IMG/VR virus record: IMGVR_UViG_3300011114_000781
Coordinates: 1-21,208 of that record
Source: a virus
Length of the DNA: 21,208 nucleotides
Direction: 5' to 3' (one strand)
The notes beneath the pieces are model-generated. The model did not search any database. It worked only from the letters and a program-made list of their open reading frames with translations, and was not told the origin of the DNA. A program made the translations under genes and the position numbers. Position 1 is the first letter of the stretch. The number at the start of each line of letters is the position of its first letter. Below are positions 5,858 to 11,786 of this stretch, in pieces.

Positions 5858-6118
5858 TTATTTTCTTCCTATCTTTTTTTGCGTTGGTAAGTATCTCTCT
5901 AAATTTAGATTAAAACTATTTGTTTTACTATTGTAATCTAATGAATTTTCATAATTTTCATAAAAATTTATTAAAAATTCTATTGCTTTTGGTATGCTTA
6001 CTGGAACACCACAAGCCGTGTTAGATATTTTAAATAATCTCTCATATACTTTTAAATTTAATGAGAAATTTTTTTGATTTTTTGCTTTGTCTAAATCCCC
6101 AATATGTAGTTTTTTCAT
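5858..6118 (-). CDS. Possible ribbon-helix-helix protein
   Basis: In this 86-residue protein the segment FSLNLKVYERLFKISNTACG followed by VPVSIPKAIEFLINFYENY (about residues 18-57) has the order short strand, helix, turn, helix ending in a hydrophobic pair. This resembles ribbon-helix-helix (CopG/MetJ-like) DNA-binding domains. The remainder is polar and ends basic (TQKKIGRK). If correct it could autoregulate this operon, but the match is by pattern only and no DNA-contacting residue can be confirmed. GAGAGGA precedes the ATG and overlaps the end of the gene upstream. Confidence 0.5.
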   Translation of the reverse strand: MKKLHIGDLDKAKNQKNFSLNLKVYERLFKISNTACGVPVSIPKAIEFLINFYENYENSLDYNSKTNSFNLNLERYLPTQKKIGRK

Positions 6119-6381
6119 TTTTTTATTTCCTCTCTTTCAAAATAAAACCAACTTGAACAATTTGGACAATGTACTGAATTGCAAATGTCATCTTGATTTA
6201 TTTTTTTATTTTTTAATAATTTTTTTATTTCTTTTTGTGTGTACTGTGTGCCTTTAATTTCTTGGAAATTATCATTTTCTGCCCAGTAATCCCCAATAAA
6301 ATTACATTGTTCACATTTCATTAAAGTATTATCAGCAACACAATACCAACCTTGATTAATTGCCTTTTGTGCTAGTTTCAT
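6115..6381 (-). CDS. Zinc-ribbon protein, 88 residues
   Basis: Two CxxC knuckles, C23-E-Q-C26 and C72-P-N-C75, separated by a Lys-rich insert (KEIKKLLKNKKINQ), form a typical zinc ribbon. C14 and C67 are additional cysteines. The aromatic W78-F-Y-F after the second knuckle is a usual end of the ribbon sheet. A nucleic-acid or protein binding role is likely; no specific family. It overlaps the genes on either side by ATGA, and its C-terminal REEIKK is encoded by the ribosome-binding site of the next gene. Confidence 0.65.
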   Translation of the reverse strand: MKLAQKAINQGWYCVADNTLMKCEQCNFIGDYWAENDNFQEIKGTQYTQKEIKKLLKNKKINQDDICNSVHCPNCSSWFYFEREEIKK

Positions 6382-6530
6382 TTTTTAGTCCTTTCTTGTT
6401 TAATTGAATAATATAAATCATCACTCAATTTTATTTTTTTAAATCTATTCATTATTACACCGATTAAACACATAATTACAATAAAATTAAATGGCATTAA
6501 TAAAATAAACCAAAATATTATATCTTTCAT
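6378..6530 (-). CDS. 50-residue single-pass membrane protein
   Basis: A 50-codon frame from the ATG at 6528-6530 to the TGA at 6378-6380 (ATGA with the next gene). Residues 4-27 are strongly hydrophobic (IIFWFILLMPFNFIVIMCLI), followed by the basic NRFKKIKLS and a polar tail, so the N-terminus would face the periplasm and the tail the cytoplasm by the positive-inside rule. GAAAGGA precedes the start. Role unknown. Confidence 0.55.
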   Translation of the reverse strand: MKDIIFWFILLMPFNFIVIMCLIGVIMNRFKKIKLSDDLYYSIKQERTKK

Positions 6531-6701
6531 TTATTTAATCCTTTCAATGTTTGTTATTTCATGGTCTTGCAAATCAATGTCATGTTGTTCAGCAAATTGT
6601 AATTTTAATGTGTCAATATAATCTTTTTTTGATTTTGCCTCATGATTGTTTATGTGAAAACTAACTGTAATTGTGCTTGTATATTCTTTTAACTTAGTCA
6701 T
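6531..6701 (-). CDS. 56-residue unknown protein
   Basis: A 56-codon frame from the ATG at 6699-6701 to the TAA at 6531-6533. AGAAAGGA lies upstream of the start, and the start overlaps the previous stop as ATGA. The product begins with a beta-like stretch (LKEYTSTITVSFHINNHEA) and continues as a charged helix with DIDLQDHEITNIERIK at the end. This resembles short phage proteins with one strand pair and a helix; the function is unknown. Confidence 0.55.
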   Translation of the reverse strand: MTKLKEYTSTITVSFHINNHEAKSKKDYIDTLKLQFAEQHDIDLQDHEITNIERIK

Positions 6702-6823
6702 TTTGTTTTCCTTTCTGTTTTATTTTTTAATAAATTAAAAAACCCTTTGTATTCTTTTGACAAATCTTCATTATATGCAAAATGCCAAAGTTTCTTAATT
6801 TCTTTTAATGTATATTTTTTCAT
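6698..6823 (-). CDS. 41-residue basic peptide
   Basis: A 41-codon frame from the ATG at 6821-6823 to the TGA at 6698-6700, preceded by AGAAAGGA and overlapping the next start as ATGA. The product is a helical basic peptide (KKYTLKEIKKLWHFAYNED) whose last residues, TERKTK, are encoded by the downstream ribosome-binding site. No family recognised. Confidence 0.5.
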   Translation of the reverse strand: MKKYTLKEIKKLWHFAYNEDLSKEYKGFFNLLKNKTERKTK

Positions 6824-7029
6824 TTTTTTATCCTTTCTGTTTGTTTTTCTAATTTCTTCCAACCCAAACTGAAATTATAAAATCCGTCTTTGTCATATTG
6901 GTAATAATATTCAGTTATTAAGTCAGCATAAATTGGAATTGATTTAAGTTTATTATAGGCAGATTTTGGACTTGTTGCCTTTATATCAATTCTAAAATTA
7001 TCTTTTGTTTGAAAAGCATAGGTTTTCAT
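6820..7029 (-). CDS. Unknown 69-residue protein
   Basis: A 69-residue basic protein. The opening KTYAFQTKDNFRIDIKATSPKSAYNKL, split as two strands and a helix, matches a recurring small phage fold in which a hydrophobic-polar hairpin is followed by S-x-x-x-A-Y-x-x-L. The second half is aromatic (YYYQYDKDGFYNFSLGW). The start is one base after the upstream stop, with GAAAGGA upstream. Its TERIKK tail carries the next ribosome-binding site. Confidence 0.6.
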   Translation of the reverse strand: MKTYAFQTKDNFRIDIKATSPKSAYNKLKSIPIYADLITEYYYQYDKDGFYNFSLGWKKLEKQTERIKK

Positions 7030-7030
7030 A

Positions 7031-7207
7031 TCATTGTCCTTTCTTTTTATTCATTAAAACAACATTAACTTCGTTGTCTTGCTTATCAAAATAAACTTTG
7101 ACTTTCTTATCTTTTGCGTTTTCAAAGTCTTTTAATTCTACATAAGACCAATTATTCAAGTCGCTGTTTATGTAGTCTAAATAACTATTGTATGTTTTTG
7201 TTTTCAT
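7031..7207 (-). CDS. 58-residue unknown protein
   Basis: A 58-codon frame from the ATG at 7205-7207 to the TGA at 7031-7033. It lies 23 bases inside the end of the upstream gene, with GAAAGGA about 14 bases before the ATG. The product is charged, with YNSYLDYINSDLNNW at the start and a likely strand pair KKVKVYFD and NEVNVVLM near the end. No family recognised. Confidence 0.5.
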   Translation of the reverse strand: MKTKTYNSYLDYINSDLNNWSYVELKDFENAKDKKVKVYFDKQDNEVNVVLMNKKKGQ

Positions 7208-7394
7208 TGTTTTGTGCTTTCCTTTCTTTTATTTCTTGTTTTATTTTTTTGACTATCTCTGTCCGTGTGTAATCAATATATTTTTTAGTAAAATAATCAT
7301 CATCACTACGAACAGAGGCCAAGACTATACCCGTTAAATGATAGGTAATATTTATAAAATAGTCTTTATATGTAAAATTATATTCTTTAATCAT
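7185..7394 (-). CDS. Unknown 69-residue protein
   Basis: A 69-residue protein whose N-terminal half looks like a beta sheet (KEYNFTYKDYFINITYHL, TGIVLASVRSDDDY). The C-terminal half is a basic amphipathic helix (TRTEIVKKIKQEIKERK). The start at 7392-7394 overlaps the upstream stop at 7391-7393 (ATGA). It overlaps the next gene by 23 bases. The function is unknown. Confidence 0.55.
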   Translation of the reverse strand: MIKEYNFTYKDYFINITYHLTGIVLASVRSDDDYFTKKYIDYTRTEIVKKIKQEIKERKAQNNENKNIQ

Positions 7395-7843
7395 CTGTTT
7401 AAATTAAAGTTTTCAATTTTTTCAAGTCTTTTTGTTTTTTCTTCCTCTGGCAAAGTGTCCCAGTCTTCAGGAAAATTTAGGCCTTGCACATTGTCAAAAA
7501 ATCGTTTTTTCTGTGCATTAACTTTGGCCTTATCCTCTGACTGTGTCATCATGCCAAACATAGCAGAAACCATAGAAACAGTTTTTAAAAAATCTGGCTC
7601 TGGTTTATGTTGTCTTAATAACTGATTAAATTCATCTGGCTTTAATCTGTCCTTTTTGTTTCCGTTATCAATCCAACTTAAATGTTTTGCTGTTGTCACA
7701 GTCCATTGATTTTCCGACACTTTTAAAATGCCGTCAATTTCAAGGGCTACGGGTGTATTATATGAATAAAAAACCTTTAAATTTGGTTTTTCTTGCACAT
7801 AATAACAATTTTTTGTTGTGCGTAGATAGTATTTTTTTGTCAT
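7391..7843 (-). CDS. DUF8033-like domain protein
   Basis: The largest gene of the second leftward operon (150 residues). The N-terminal half has FYSYNTPVALEIDGILKVSE, then QWTVTTAKHLSWI, a pattern (S-Y-x-T-P-V-A, later T-T-x-x-H) shared by many small phage and archaeal-virus proteins; I believe this is the DUF8033 group, of unknown function. The C-terminal half is helical and charged and ends EEEKTKRLEKIENFNLNR. The start follows AGAAAGGA, with tandem hairpins immediately upstream (7873-7915). The family name is from memory. Confidence 0.55.
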   Translation of the reverse strand: MTKKYYLRTTKNCYYVQEKPNLKVFYSYNTPVALEIDGILKVSENQWTVTTAKHLSWIDNGNKKDRLKPDEFNQLLRQHKPEPDFLKTVSMVSAMFGMMTQSEDKAKVNAQKKRFFDNVQGLNFPEDWDTLPEEEKTKRLEKIENFNLNR

Positions 7844-7872
7844 GTTTTAGTCCTTTCTTTTTGTTTGTTTGT

Positions 7873-7915
7873 GATAGTTTTTAACTATCCTATAACCCTA
7901 AAATATAGGGTTATA
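7873..7915. repeat. Two perfect hairpins in tandem
   Basis: GATAGTT 7873-7879 pairs with AACTATC 7883-7889 (3-base loop). One base on, TATAACCCTA 7891-7900 pairs perfectly with TAGGGTTATA 7906-7915 (5-base loop). They lie in the 78-base gap between two leftward genes. There is no U-run on either side, so a simple intrinsic terminator is unlikely; an RNA processing, attenuation or stability element is a better guess. Confidence 0.6.
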
Positions 7916-7921
7916 AGTTAA

Positions 7922-8065
7922 TTAATCTTTTTTATCTCTTAACAAATCTAAATTATCATATTTTAATATTGCGTTTAAATCTTTTTTAGAAAATTCCCAT
8001 AAAATTCTATCTTTTAATTTTCTAAGATTAAGCCAATATTTAAAAAAATAAATAAATTTATTCAT
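7922..8065 (-). CDS. 47-residue basic protein, first of second leftward operon
   Basis: A 47-codon frame from the ATG at 8063-8065 to the TAA at 7922-7924, with AGAAAGGA upstream of the start. An aromatic N-terminal helix (NKFIYFFKYWLNLRKLKDR) is followed by a charged tail (KKDLNAILKYDNLDLLRDKK); it may sit at the membrane surface. It is the promoter-proximal gene of this leftward run. No family was recognised. Confidence 0.5.
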   Translation of the reverse strand: MNKFIYFFKYWLNLRKLKDRILWEFSKKDLNAILKYDNLDLLRDKKD

Positions 8066-8235
8066 TTTTAATCCTTTCTAATTAGTTAATATAAATACCC
8101 TTAAATCATGGGTAATTTTAAAAATAAAGAAAAAAATGAGGGCAATTAGTGGGTGTTGATAGTTTTATACACTACTAATAGTATGCTATACAAAATACAT
8201 CTTTAAGTTGTATAACTTACCCAGATTAAAACAAC
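8066..8235. promoter_or_regulatory. Divergent control region between leftward operon and nuclease
   Basis: A 170-base AT-rich gap separates two divergent transcription units, so both should start here. An inverted repeat AAGTT-GTAT-AACTT at 8205-8218 sits 18 bases before the nuclease start and could be an operator. The stretch around 8166-8191 repeats TATAC words about TACTAATAGTA. Leftward, TATATT near 8090 is a possible -10. No promoter with both boxes in good agreement was found. Confidence 0.35.
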
Positions 8236-8640
8236 ATGAGCAAAAAACCAGAGACAGTATTTTCACAAAGAATAAAAGACCTAAAAAAATTAAATAAAAA
8301 CTATTATTTTCAAGCAATAGAAACATATACTAGCTGTGGGGTTGCTGACCTTTTTACAGTAATAAATGGCCAGTCTTTCTGGTTAGAATTAAAGGTCAAT
8401 CACACTAAGAAAGCCACCCTAAATATTGGACTAAGTAAGTACCAAACAGCATGGCAAACTGTGTTGAACAAACATGGGGGACATTGTTTTAACTTAGTTA
8501 GAGCCCTCTCTCAGAGAGTGCTCAAAACTTATAGGCAAGAGCCGAGAGGGTTGAGGGAATTGTCCACGCACCAAGACACGCAAGACGGGTTGTGCGAGGC
8601 ACTCGAACACTTGGCCGAGATAGTTCGTAGTAGTCGCTAA
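8236..8640 (+). CDS. PD-(D/E)XK (VRR-NUC-like) nuclease
   Basis: A 134-residue probable DNA nuclease, perhaps resolving branched DNA or trimming ends before packaging. The core is GVADLFTV (D38) followed by FWLELKV (E51-x-K53), the catalytic D...ExK of the PD-(D/E)XK superfamily, then LSKYQTAWQ and GGHCFNLVRA, the usual end of the VRR-NUC/Holliday-resolvase-like fold. The domain ends near residue 90. The last ~45 residues are encoded by GC-richer sequence with different codon use and contain a near-palindrome at 8501-8523, suggesting this tail has another origin or a second job as DNA. Position just before the large terminase fits a role in DNA maturation. Confidence 0.75.
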   Translation: MSKKPETVFSQRIKDLKKLNKNYYFQAIETYTSCGVADLFTVINGQSFWLELKVNHTKKATLNIGLSKYQTAWQTVLNKHGGHCFNLVRALSQRVLKTYRQEPRGLRELSTHQDTQDGLCEALEHLAEIVRSSR

Positions 8641-8852
8641 AAGTTCCGATAATCTTTACTTATCACTACCCATAAAGCCGTGTGCCGTGAGGGTAGAGGC
8701 ACGGCTCAATGTCCTAAGGGTCATAACTCAGTTGACCTTATACTTTTTAAAAAATTCCAAAAATACAACCTAAACGAGAATTAGTAAGGCTCAGGCAAGA
8801 TGAGCTTGAGCAGGATTCATAAACGTAGTAAGGTCAGAATTAGCACGGTATA
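8641..8852. promoter_or_regulatory. Structured leader upstream of large terminase
   Basis: This 212-base gap has no gene but is structured. AGCCG 8676-8680 pairs with CGGCT 8702-8706 and, past a 2-base bulge, TGCC 8683-8686 with GGCA 8698-8701. AAGGGTCA 8716-8723 pairs with TGACCTT 8733-8739 (one bulge) before a TACTTTTT run. TAGTAAGG-C-TCAG 8782-8794 recurs as TAGTAAGGTCAG at 8826-8837. GCTCA 8789-8793 faces TGAGC 8801-8805. The first stem contains the CCGTG heptad repeat. The place and content suit a packaging (cos/pac) site, a terminator plus promoter, or both. Confidence 0.4.
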
Positions 8853-10343
8853 ATGAAAATAGGACCCATGGAAAAAGAATTCTTAACAACTGAGCGATTA
8901 AGAGAAGAAGTAGAAAAGAAATGGATAAAACATATCCAGCTCTGTCAGGATAATTTTCTATATTTTGTTCAAGAGGTTTGGCCTGATATTATCATGCGTA
9001 AAGAAAAGGACTCTTCAAAGTGGGGCCATCACCAAATCATGGCTAAAGAGTTCACTTCTATTGCTAATCAGAAAAAGGGGCGCCTTATTGTTAACATGCC
9101 TCCCCGACATACCAAATCAGAATTTGCATCCGTGTTCTTTCCAGCGTGGATGATGGGTAAGTTTCCAAAATTAAAATTAATGCAAGTAACACACAATGCT
9201 GAATTATCAGCAAGGTTCGGAGCGAAGATCCGTAATCTAATTGATTCAAAAGAATACAAACAAATATTTGGGGATGTTAAGTTACGAGAAGATTCTAAGG
9301 CTAAAGGTAGATGGGAAACCAATCATGGCGGTGAGTATTTTGCTGCGGGTGTTGGTGGAGCGATTACTGGACGAGGTGCTGATTTATTAATTATAGATGA
9401 TCCACATACAGAACAAGACTCATTGTCTAAGAAAGCTATGGAGCGAACTTATGAGTGGTATACATCAGGACCCAGACAGCGTTTACAACCTGGCGGATCT
9501 ATAGTTCTTGTTATGACAAGATGGGCCGAGAACGATTTAACAGGGATGTTAATTAGAGGACAAAAAGAAAATAAAGCAGACAAATGGAAACTAATATCTT
9601 TTCCTGCAATATTAGAATCAGGTCAACCTTTGTGGCCAGAGTTCTGGCAATTGGAAGAACTTGAAAGAGTTAAAGCAACGTTACCAGTTCGTAACTGGTC
9701 TGCACAATATATGCAGAACCCAACATCAGAAGAAGGTGCAATATTAAAACGTGATTGGTGGAGACCTTGGGAGAAAGAAGCAATACCACATCTACAACAT
9801 GTTATACAAAGTTATGATACTGCATTTAGTGCAAAAGAATCTGCCGATTATTCTGCTATTACTACGTGGGGTATATTTACTCCAGAAGAAGGAGGCGCAC
9901 CTAATTTAATATTGTTAGATGCTATGAAAGGTAAATATGATTTTCCAGAATTAAAAGCAGTTGCAATGGATCAATATAAATACTGGGAACCTGAATCTGT
10001 TATTATTGAAGCGAAAGCTTCTGGTGAGCCTTTGACCCATGAGTTTAGAAGAATGGGTATTCCAGTAATTCCTTTTATGCCATCTCGTGGAAAAGATAAG
10101 CATACCAGAGTAAATGCGTGTGCGCCTGTATTTGAAGCAGGGTCCGTATGGTATCCAGAGGGAGCTCACTTTGCAGAAGAGGTTATTGAGGAATGTGCTG
10201 CGTTTCCTCATGGAGAGTACGATGACTATGTTGATAGTACTACACAAGCTGTGTTAAGATACCGTCAAGGTAACTTTATTGAAACAGGGTCCGATTGGAA
10301 AGACCCTATGGATCGAGTGCCAAAAGAATATAAATATTACTAG
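8853..10343 (+). CDS. terL: Terminase large subunit
   Basis: The packaging ATPase and nuclease that pumps DNA into the procapsid. The N-terminal ATPase has an atypical Walker A, PPRHTKS (residues 83-89), Walker B LLIIDDP (178-184) and the coupling motif VMTRWAENDLTG (220-231). The C-terminal RNase H-like nuclease has QSYDTAF (D322), IIEAKASGEP (E386) and DDYVDS (D457, D458, D461). The length of 496 is normal. The start is uncertain: ATG 8853 overlaps a TATAAT (8849-8854) and lacks a ribosome-binding site, while ATG 8868 follows AGGA closely and would give 491 residues; the conserved part is unaffected. It leads the late block. Confidence 0.95.
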   Translation: MKIGPMEKEFLTTERLREEVEKKWIKHIQLCQDNFLYFVQEVWPDIIMRKEKDSSKWGHHQIMAKEFTSIANQKKGRLIVNMPPRHTKSEFASVFFPAWMMGKFPKLKLMQVTHNAELSARFGAKIRNLIDSKEYKQIFGDVKLREDSKAKGRWETNHGGEYFAAGVGGAITGRGADLLIIDDPHTEQDSLSKKAMERTYEWYTSGPRQRLQPGGSIVLVMTRWAENDLTGMLIRGQKENKADKWKLISFPAILESGQPLWPEFWQLEELERVKATLPVRNWSAQYMQNPTSEEGAILKRDWWRPWEKEAIPHLQHVIQSYDTAFSAKESADYSAITTWGIFTPEEGGAPNLILLDAMKGKYDFPELKAVAMDQYKYWEPESVIIEAKASGEPLTHEFRRMGIPVIPFMPSRGKDKHTRVNACAPVFEAGSVWYPEGAHFAEEVIEECAAFPHGEYDDYVDSTTQAVLRYRQGNFIETGSDWKDPMDRVPKEYKYY

Positions 10344-10350
10344 GAGTCTT

Positions 10351-10908
10351 ATGAACAAGTTTAAAAATTTTGAAAAGAAGTATATGCAAAAATTATCTGG
10401 AGCTACTGTATCTGATGCAGAGAGAAAAAAATTAATGGACGATATGCCAAATGAATATATGAAAGATCTTGCAGGCGCTACAATATCAGATGCTGAAAGA
10501 GAAAAATTAATGCAATCAATGCCAAAACAAAAGAAAGGTGGTGTTATGAAGAAGAAAGCAAAAGACATGTCTAAAGAACACGAGTCTATGGAATCAAAAG
10601 CTGAAGAAGCTAAAGAATATAAAATGGAAGAAGAAGGTTACGAAGAAACTGAATCTGGTAAAATGGTTAAATCAGCTAAAGGTGGTATGACTAAAGCTCA
10701 AAAGAAAATTGGTAAAGTCATGAGAGAATTCAAAGCTGGTAAATTACATTCTGGAAAAAAAGGTCCAGTTGTAAAAAATCCTAAACAAGCAATTGCTATT
10801 GCATTATCTGAAGCTGGTAAATCTAAATCACAAAAGATGGCAACAGGTGGCATGGTCCGTGGAACGGGTGCCGCGATTAAAGGAATTAGAGCAGCTAAAT
10901 TATCCTAA
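10351..10908 (+). CDS. DUF6496-domain basic protein with internal repeat
   Basis: A 185-residue, Lys-rich protein. The start at 10351 has GGAG four bases before it, overlapping the terL stop; the frame is open further upstream only inside terL. Residues 11-35 and 36-60 are a tandem duplication (YMQKLSGATVSDAER / YMKDLAGATISDAER). Residues 114-158 (TKAQKKIGKVMREFKAGKLH, then KGPVVKNPKQAIAIALSEAG) match the DUF6496 pattern common in phage and bacterial small basic proteins, possibly DNA-binding. A GG motif occurs at 63-64, 111-112 and 166-167, and the tail is GGMVRGTGAAIKGIRAAK. A virion-internal or DNA-associated role is inferred. Confidence 0.75.
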   Translation: MNKFKNFEKKYMQKLSGATVSDAERKKLMDDMPNEYMKDLAGATISDAEREKLMQSMPKQKKGGVMKKKAKDMSKEHESMESKAEEAKEYKMEEEGYEETESGKMVKSAKGGMTKAQKKIGKVMREFKAGKLHSGKKGPVVKNPKQAIAIALSEAGKSKSQKMATGGMVRGTGAAIKGIRAAKLS

Positions 10909-11159
10909 TGGCTAAAAAGAAAAAAGATCCTTACATGAGTCGTAATGAATTCAAAGAAGGATTCTACGACCAAAAAGATAAACCTCCTATTACTGCAGAA
11001 ACAATGTATGGTAAAGGAACTAAAAAACAACTTGAGTATCCAACTGTTGATCCTGATACAAAAATGATGGAAGATGCAGCAGGTTATGTTGAAGGTGGAT
11101 TTGCTCGAGGACAAAAACCAATTCAAATTAAAAAGGTTCCATTCAGAGGAATATTCTAA
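10908..11159 (+). CDS. Small late protein with GG motif
   Basis: An 83-residue basic protein that starts in the TAATG overlap with the gene before. It begins with a Lys-rich stretch (AKKKKDPYMSRNEF) and has a polar middle with PPITAETMYGKGTKKQ. Near the end is AAGYVEGGFARGQKPIQIKK, carrying the GG signature shared with its neighbours. No known domain. It lies between terL and portal in a run of short genes and so is probably a minor virion or assembly protein; this is inferred from position. Confidence 0.6.
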   Translation: MAKKKKDPYMSRNEFKEGFYDQKDKPPITAETMYGKGTKKQLEYPTVDPDTKMMEDAAGYVEGGFARGQKPIQIKKVPFRGIF

Positions 11160-11552
11160 ATGGGTGCTCTAGATAAAATTATCAAAGGACTTGGTAACAA
11201 GATTGTAGGAACTGGAGTTGATGTTACTGATTTAGTAGGATCAGATTTATTAGATAGTTCAAAAGGAGAATATGCAACCGTAGGTGCTGGTGTAGATATT
11301 GAAAAACAAAAACCAGTCATAGGAGCAACTGTTAAGAAGGGTCAAACAGAATACGGTATTGCAGGATCAAGCTCCACGGACCTCGGACTTGGTGCACAAT
11401 ATACTTCAGAAGATGAATCAACTACTGCTGGTTTTGGTGTATCAAAAAATCCACAAGGAAAAGAAATCAGATTTGGTATTACTAAAAGATTTAAATCAGG
11501 TGGAGAAGTTGAAGTTGGAAAAGGAAAAGATTACATTAAGGATTTAATATAA
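11160..11552 (+). CDS. Glycine/threonine-rich protein with GGE tail
   Basis: A 130-residue protein dominated by short glycine-separated strands (GEYATVGAGVDIEKQKPVIG, GIAGSSSTDLGLGAQY, TTAGFGVSKNPQGKEIRFGI), suggesting a repetitive beta structure. The C-terminus is RFKSGGEVEVGKGKDYIKDLI. The next gene ends in an obviously related tail (GGEIKV-KGGGYINDLL), so the two share a terminal module even though the rest differs. The start directly abuts the previous stop; translational coupling is likely. The function is unknown. Confidence 0.65.
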   Translation: MGALDKIIKGLGNKIVGTGVDVTDLVGSDLLDSSKGEYATVGAGVDIEKQKPVIGATVKKGQTEYGIAGSSSTDLGLGAQYTSEDESTTAGFGVSKNPQGKEIRFGITKRFKSGGEVEVGKGKDYIKDLI

Positions 11553-11722
11553 TGCCAAGTAGATTAAAACAATTATTACAGTTATTAGAAGAAGCTAAAA
11601 TTAAAGGAGATACCGATCAGGTCGGTATATTAGAACAAGAGCTTTTTACCATGAAAGACAAGAAGCGAGAAGGTGGAGAAATCAAGGTAAAAGGTGGCGG
11701 ATATATTAACGATTTACTGTAA
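11552..11722 (+). CDS. 56-residue protein sharing the GGE tail
   Basis: A 56-codon frame in the TAATG overlap with the gene before (ATG 11552-11554, TAA 11720-11722). The first 35 residues form a charged amphipathic helix (RLKQLLQLLEEAKIKGD). The end, REGGEIKVKGGGYINDLL, matches the tail of the preceding protein at GGE-[VI]-x-V and YI-x-DL. The tail match is the strongest evidence the gene is real. Confidence 0.65.
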   Translation: MPSRLKQLLQLLEEAKIKGDTDQVGILEQELFTMKDKKREGGEIKVKGGGYINDLL

Positions 11723-11741
11723 AGTATAGTCCTAATTATCA

Positions 11742-11769
11742 TTGCATGTTAGAATAAACTTGTTATAAC
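11742..11769 (+). promoter_or_regulatory. Candidate rightward promoter
   Basis: TTGCAT (11742-11747), a 16-base spacer and TATAAC (11764-11769) form a moderate sigma-70-type promoter in the only gap of this stretch. It lies upstream of the 173-residue gene and portal. TTGTTATAACAA at 11760-11771 is a perfect 12-base palindrome covering the -10 and could be an operator. AAGGAG at 11773-11778 serves the next ATG. Confidence 0.35.
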
Positions 11770-11786
11770 AACAAGGAGAAACAACC

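Noticed and set aside
8641-8850. Possible tRNA or tRNA fragment in the GC-richer leader
   Set aside because: No cloverleaf could be folded by eye and no TPsiC-arm consensus was found; the stems present do not have tRNA spacing.
9068-10568. Several leftward open frames opposite the large terminase and the DUF6496 gene
   Set aside because: They mirror strongly conserved rightward genes, have no ribosome-binding sites and show low-complexity composition typical of antisense shadows.
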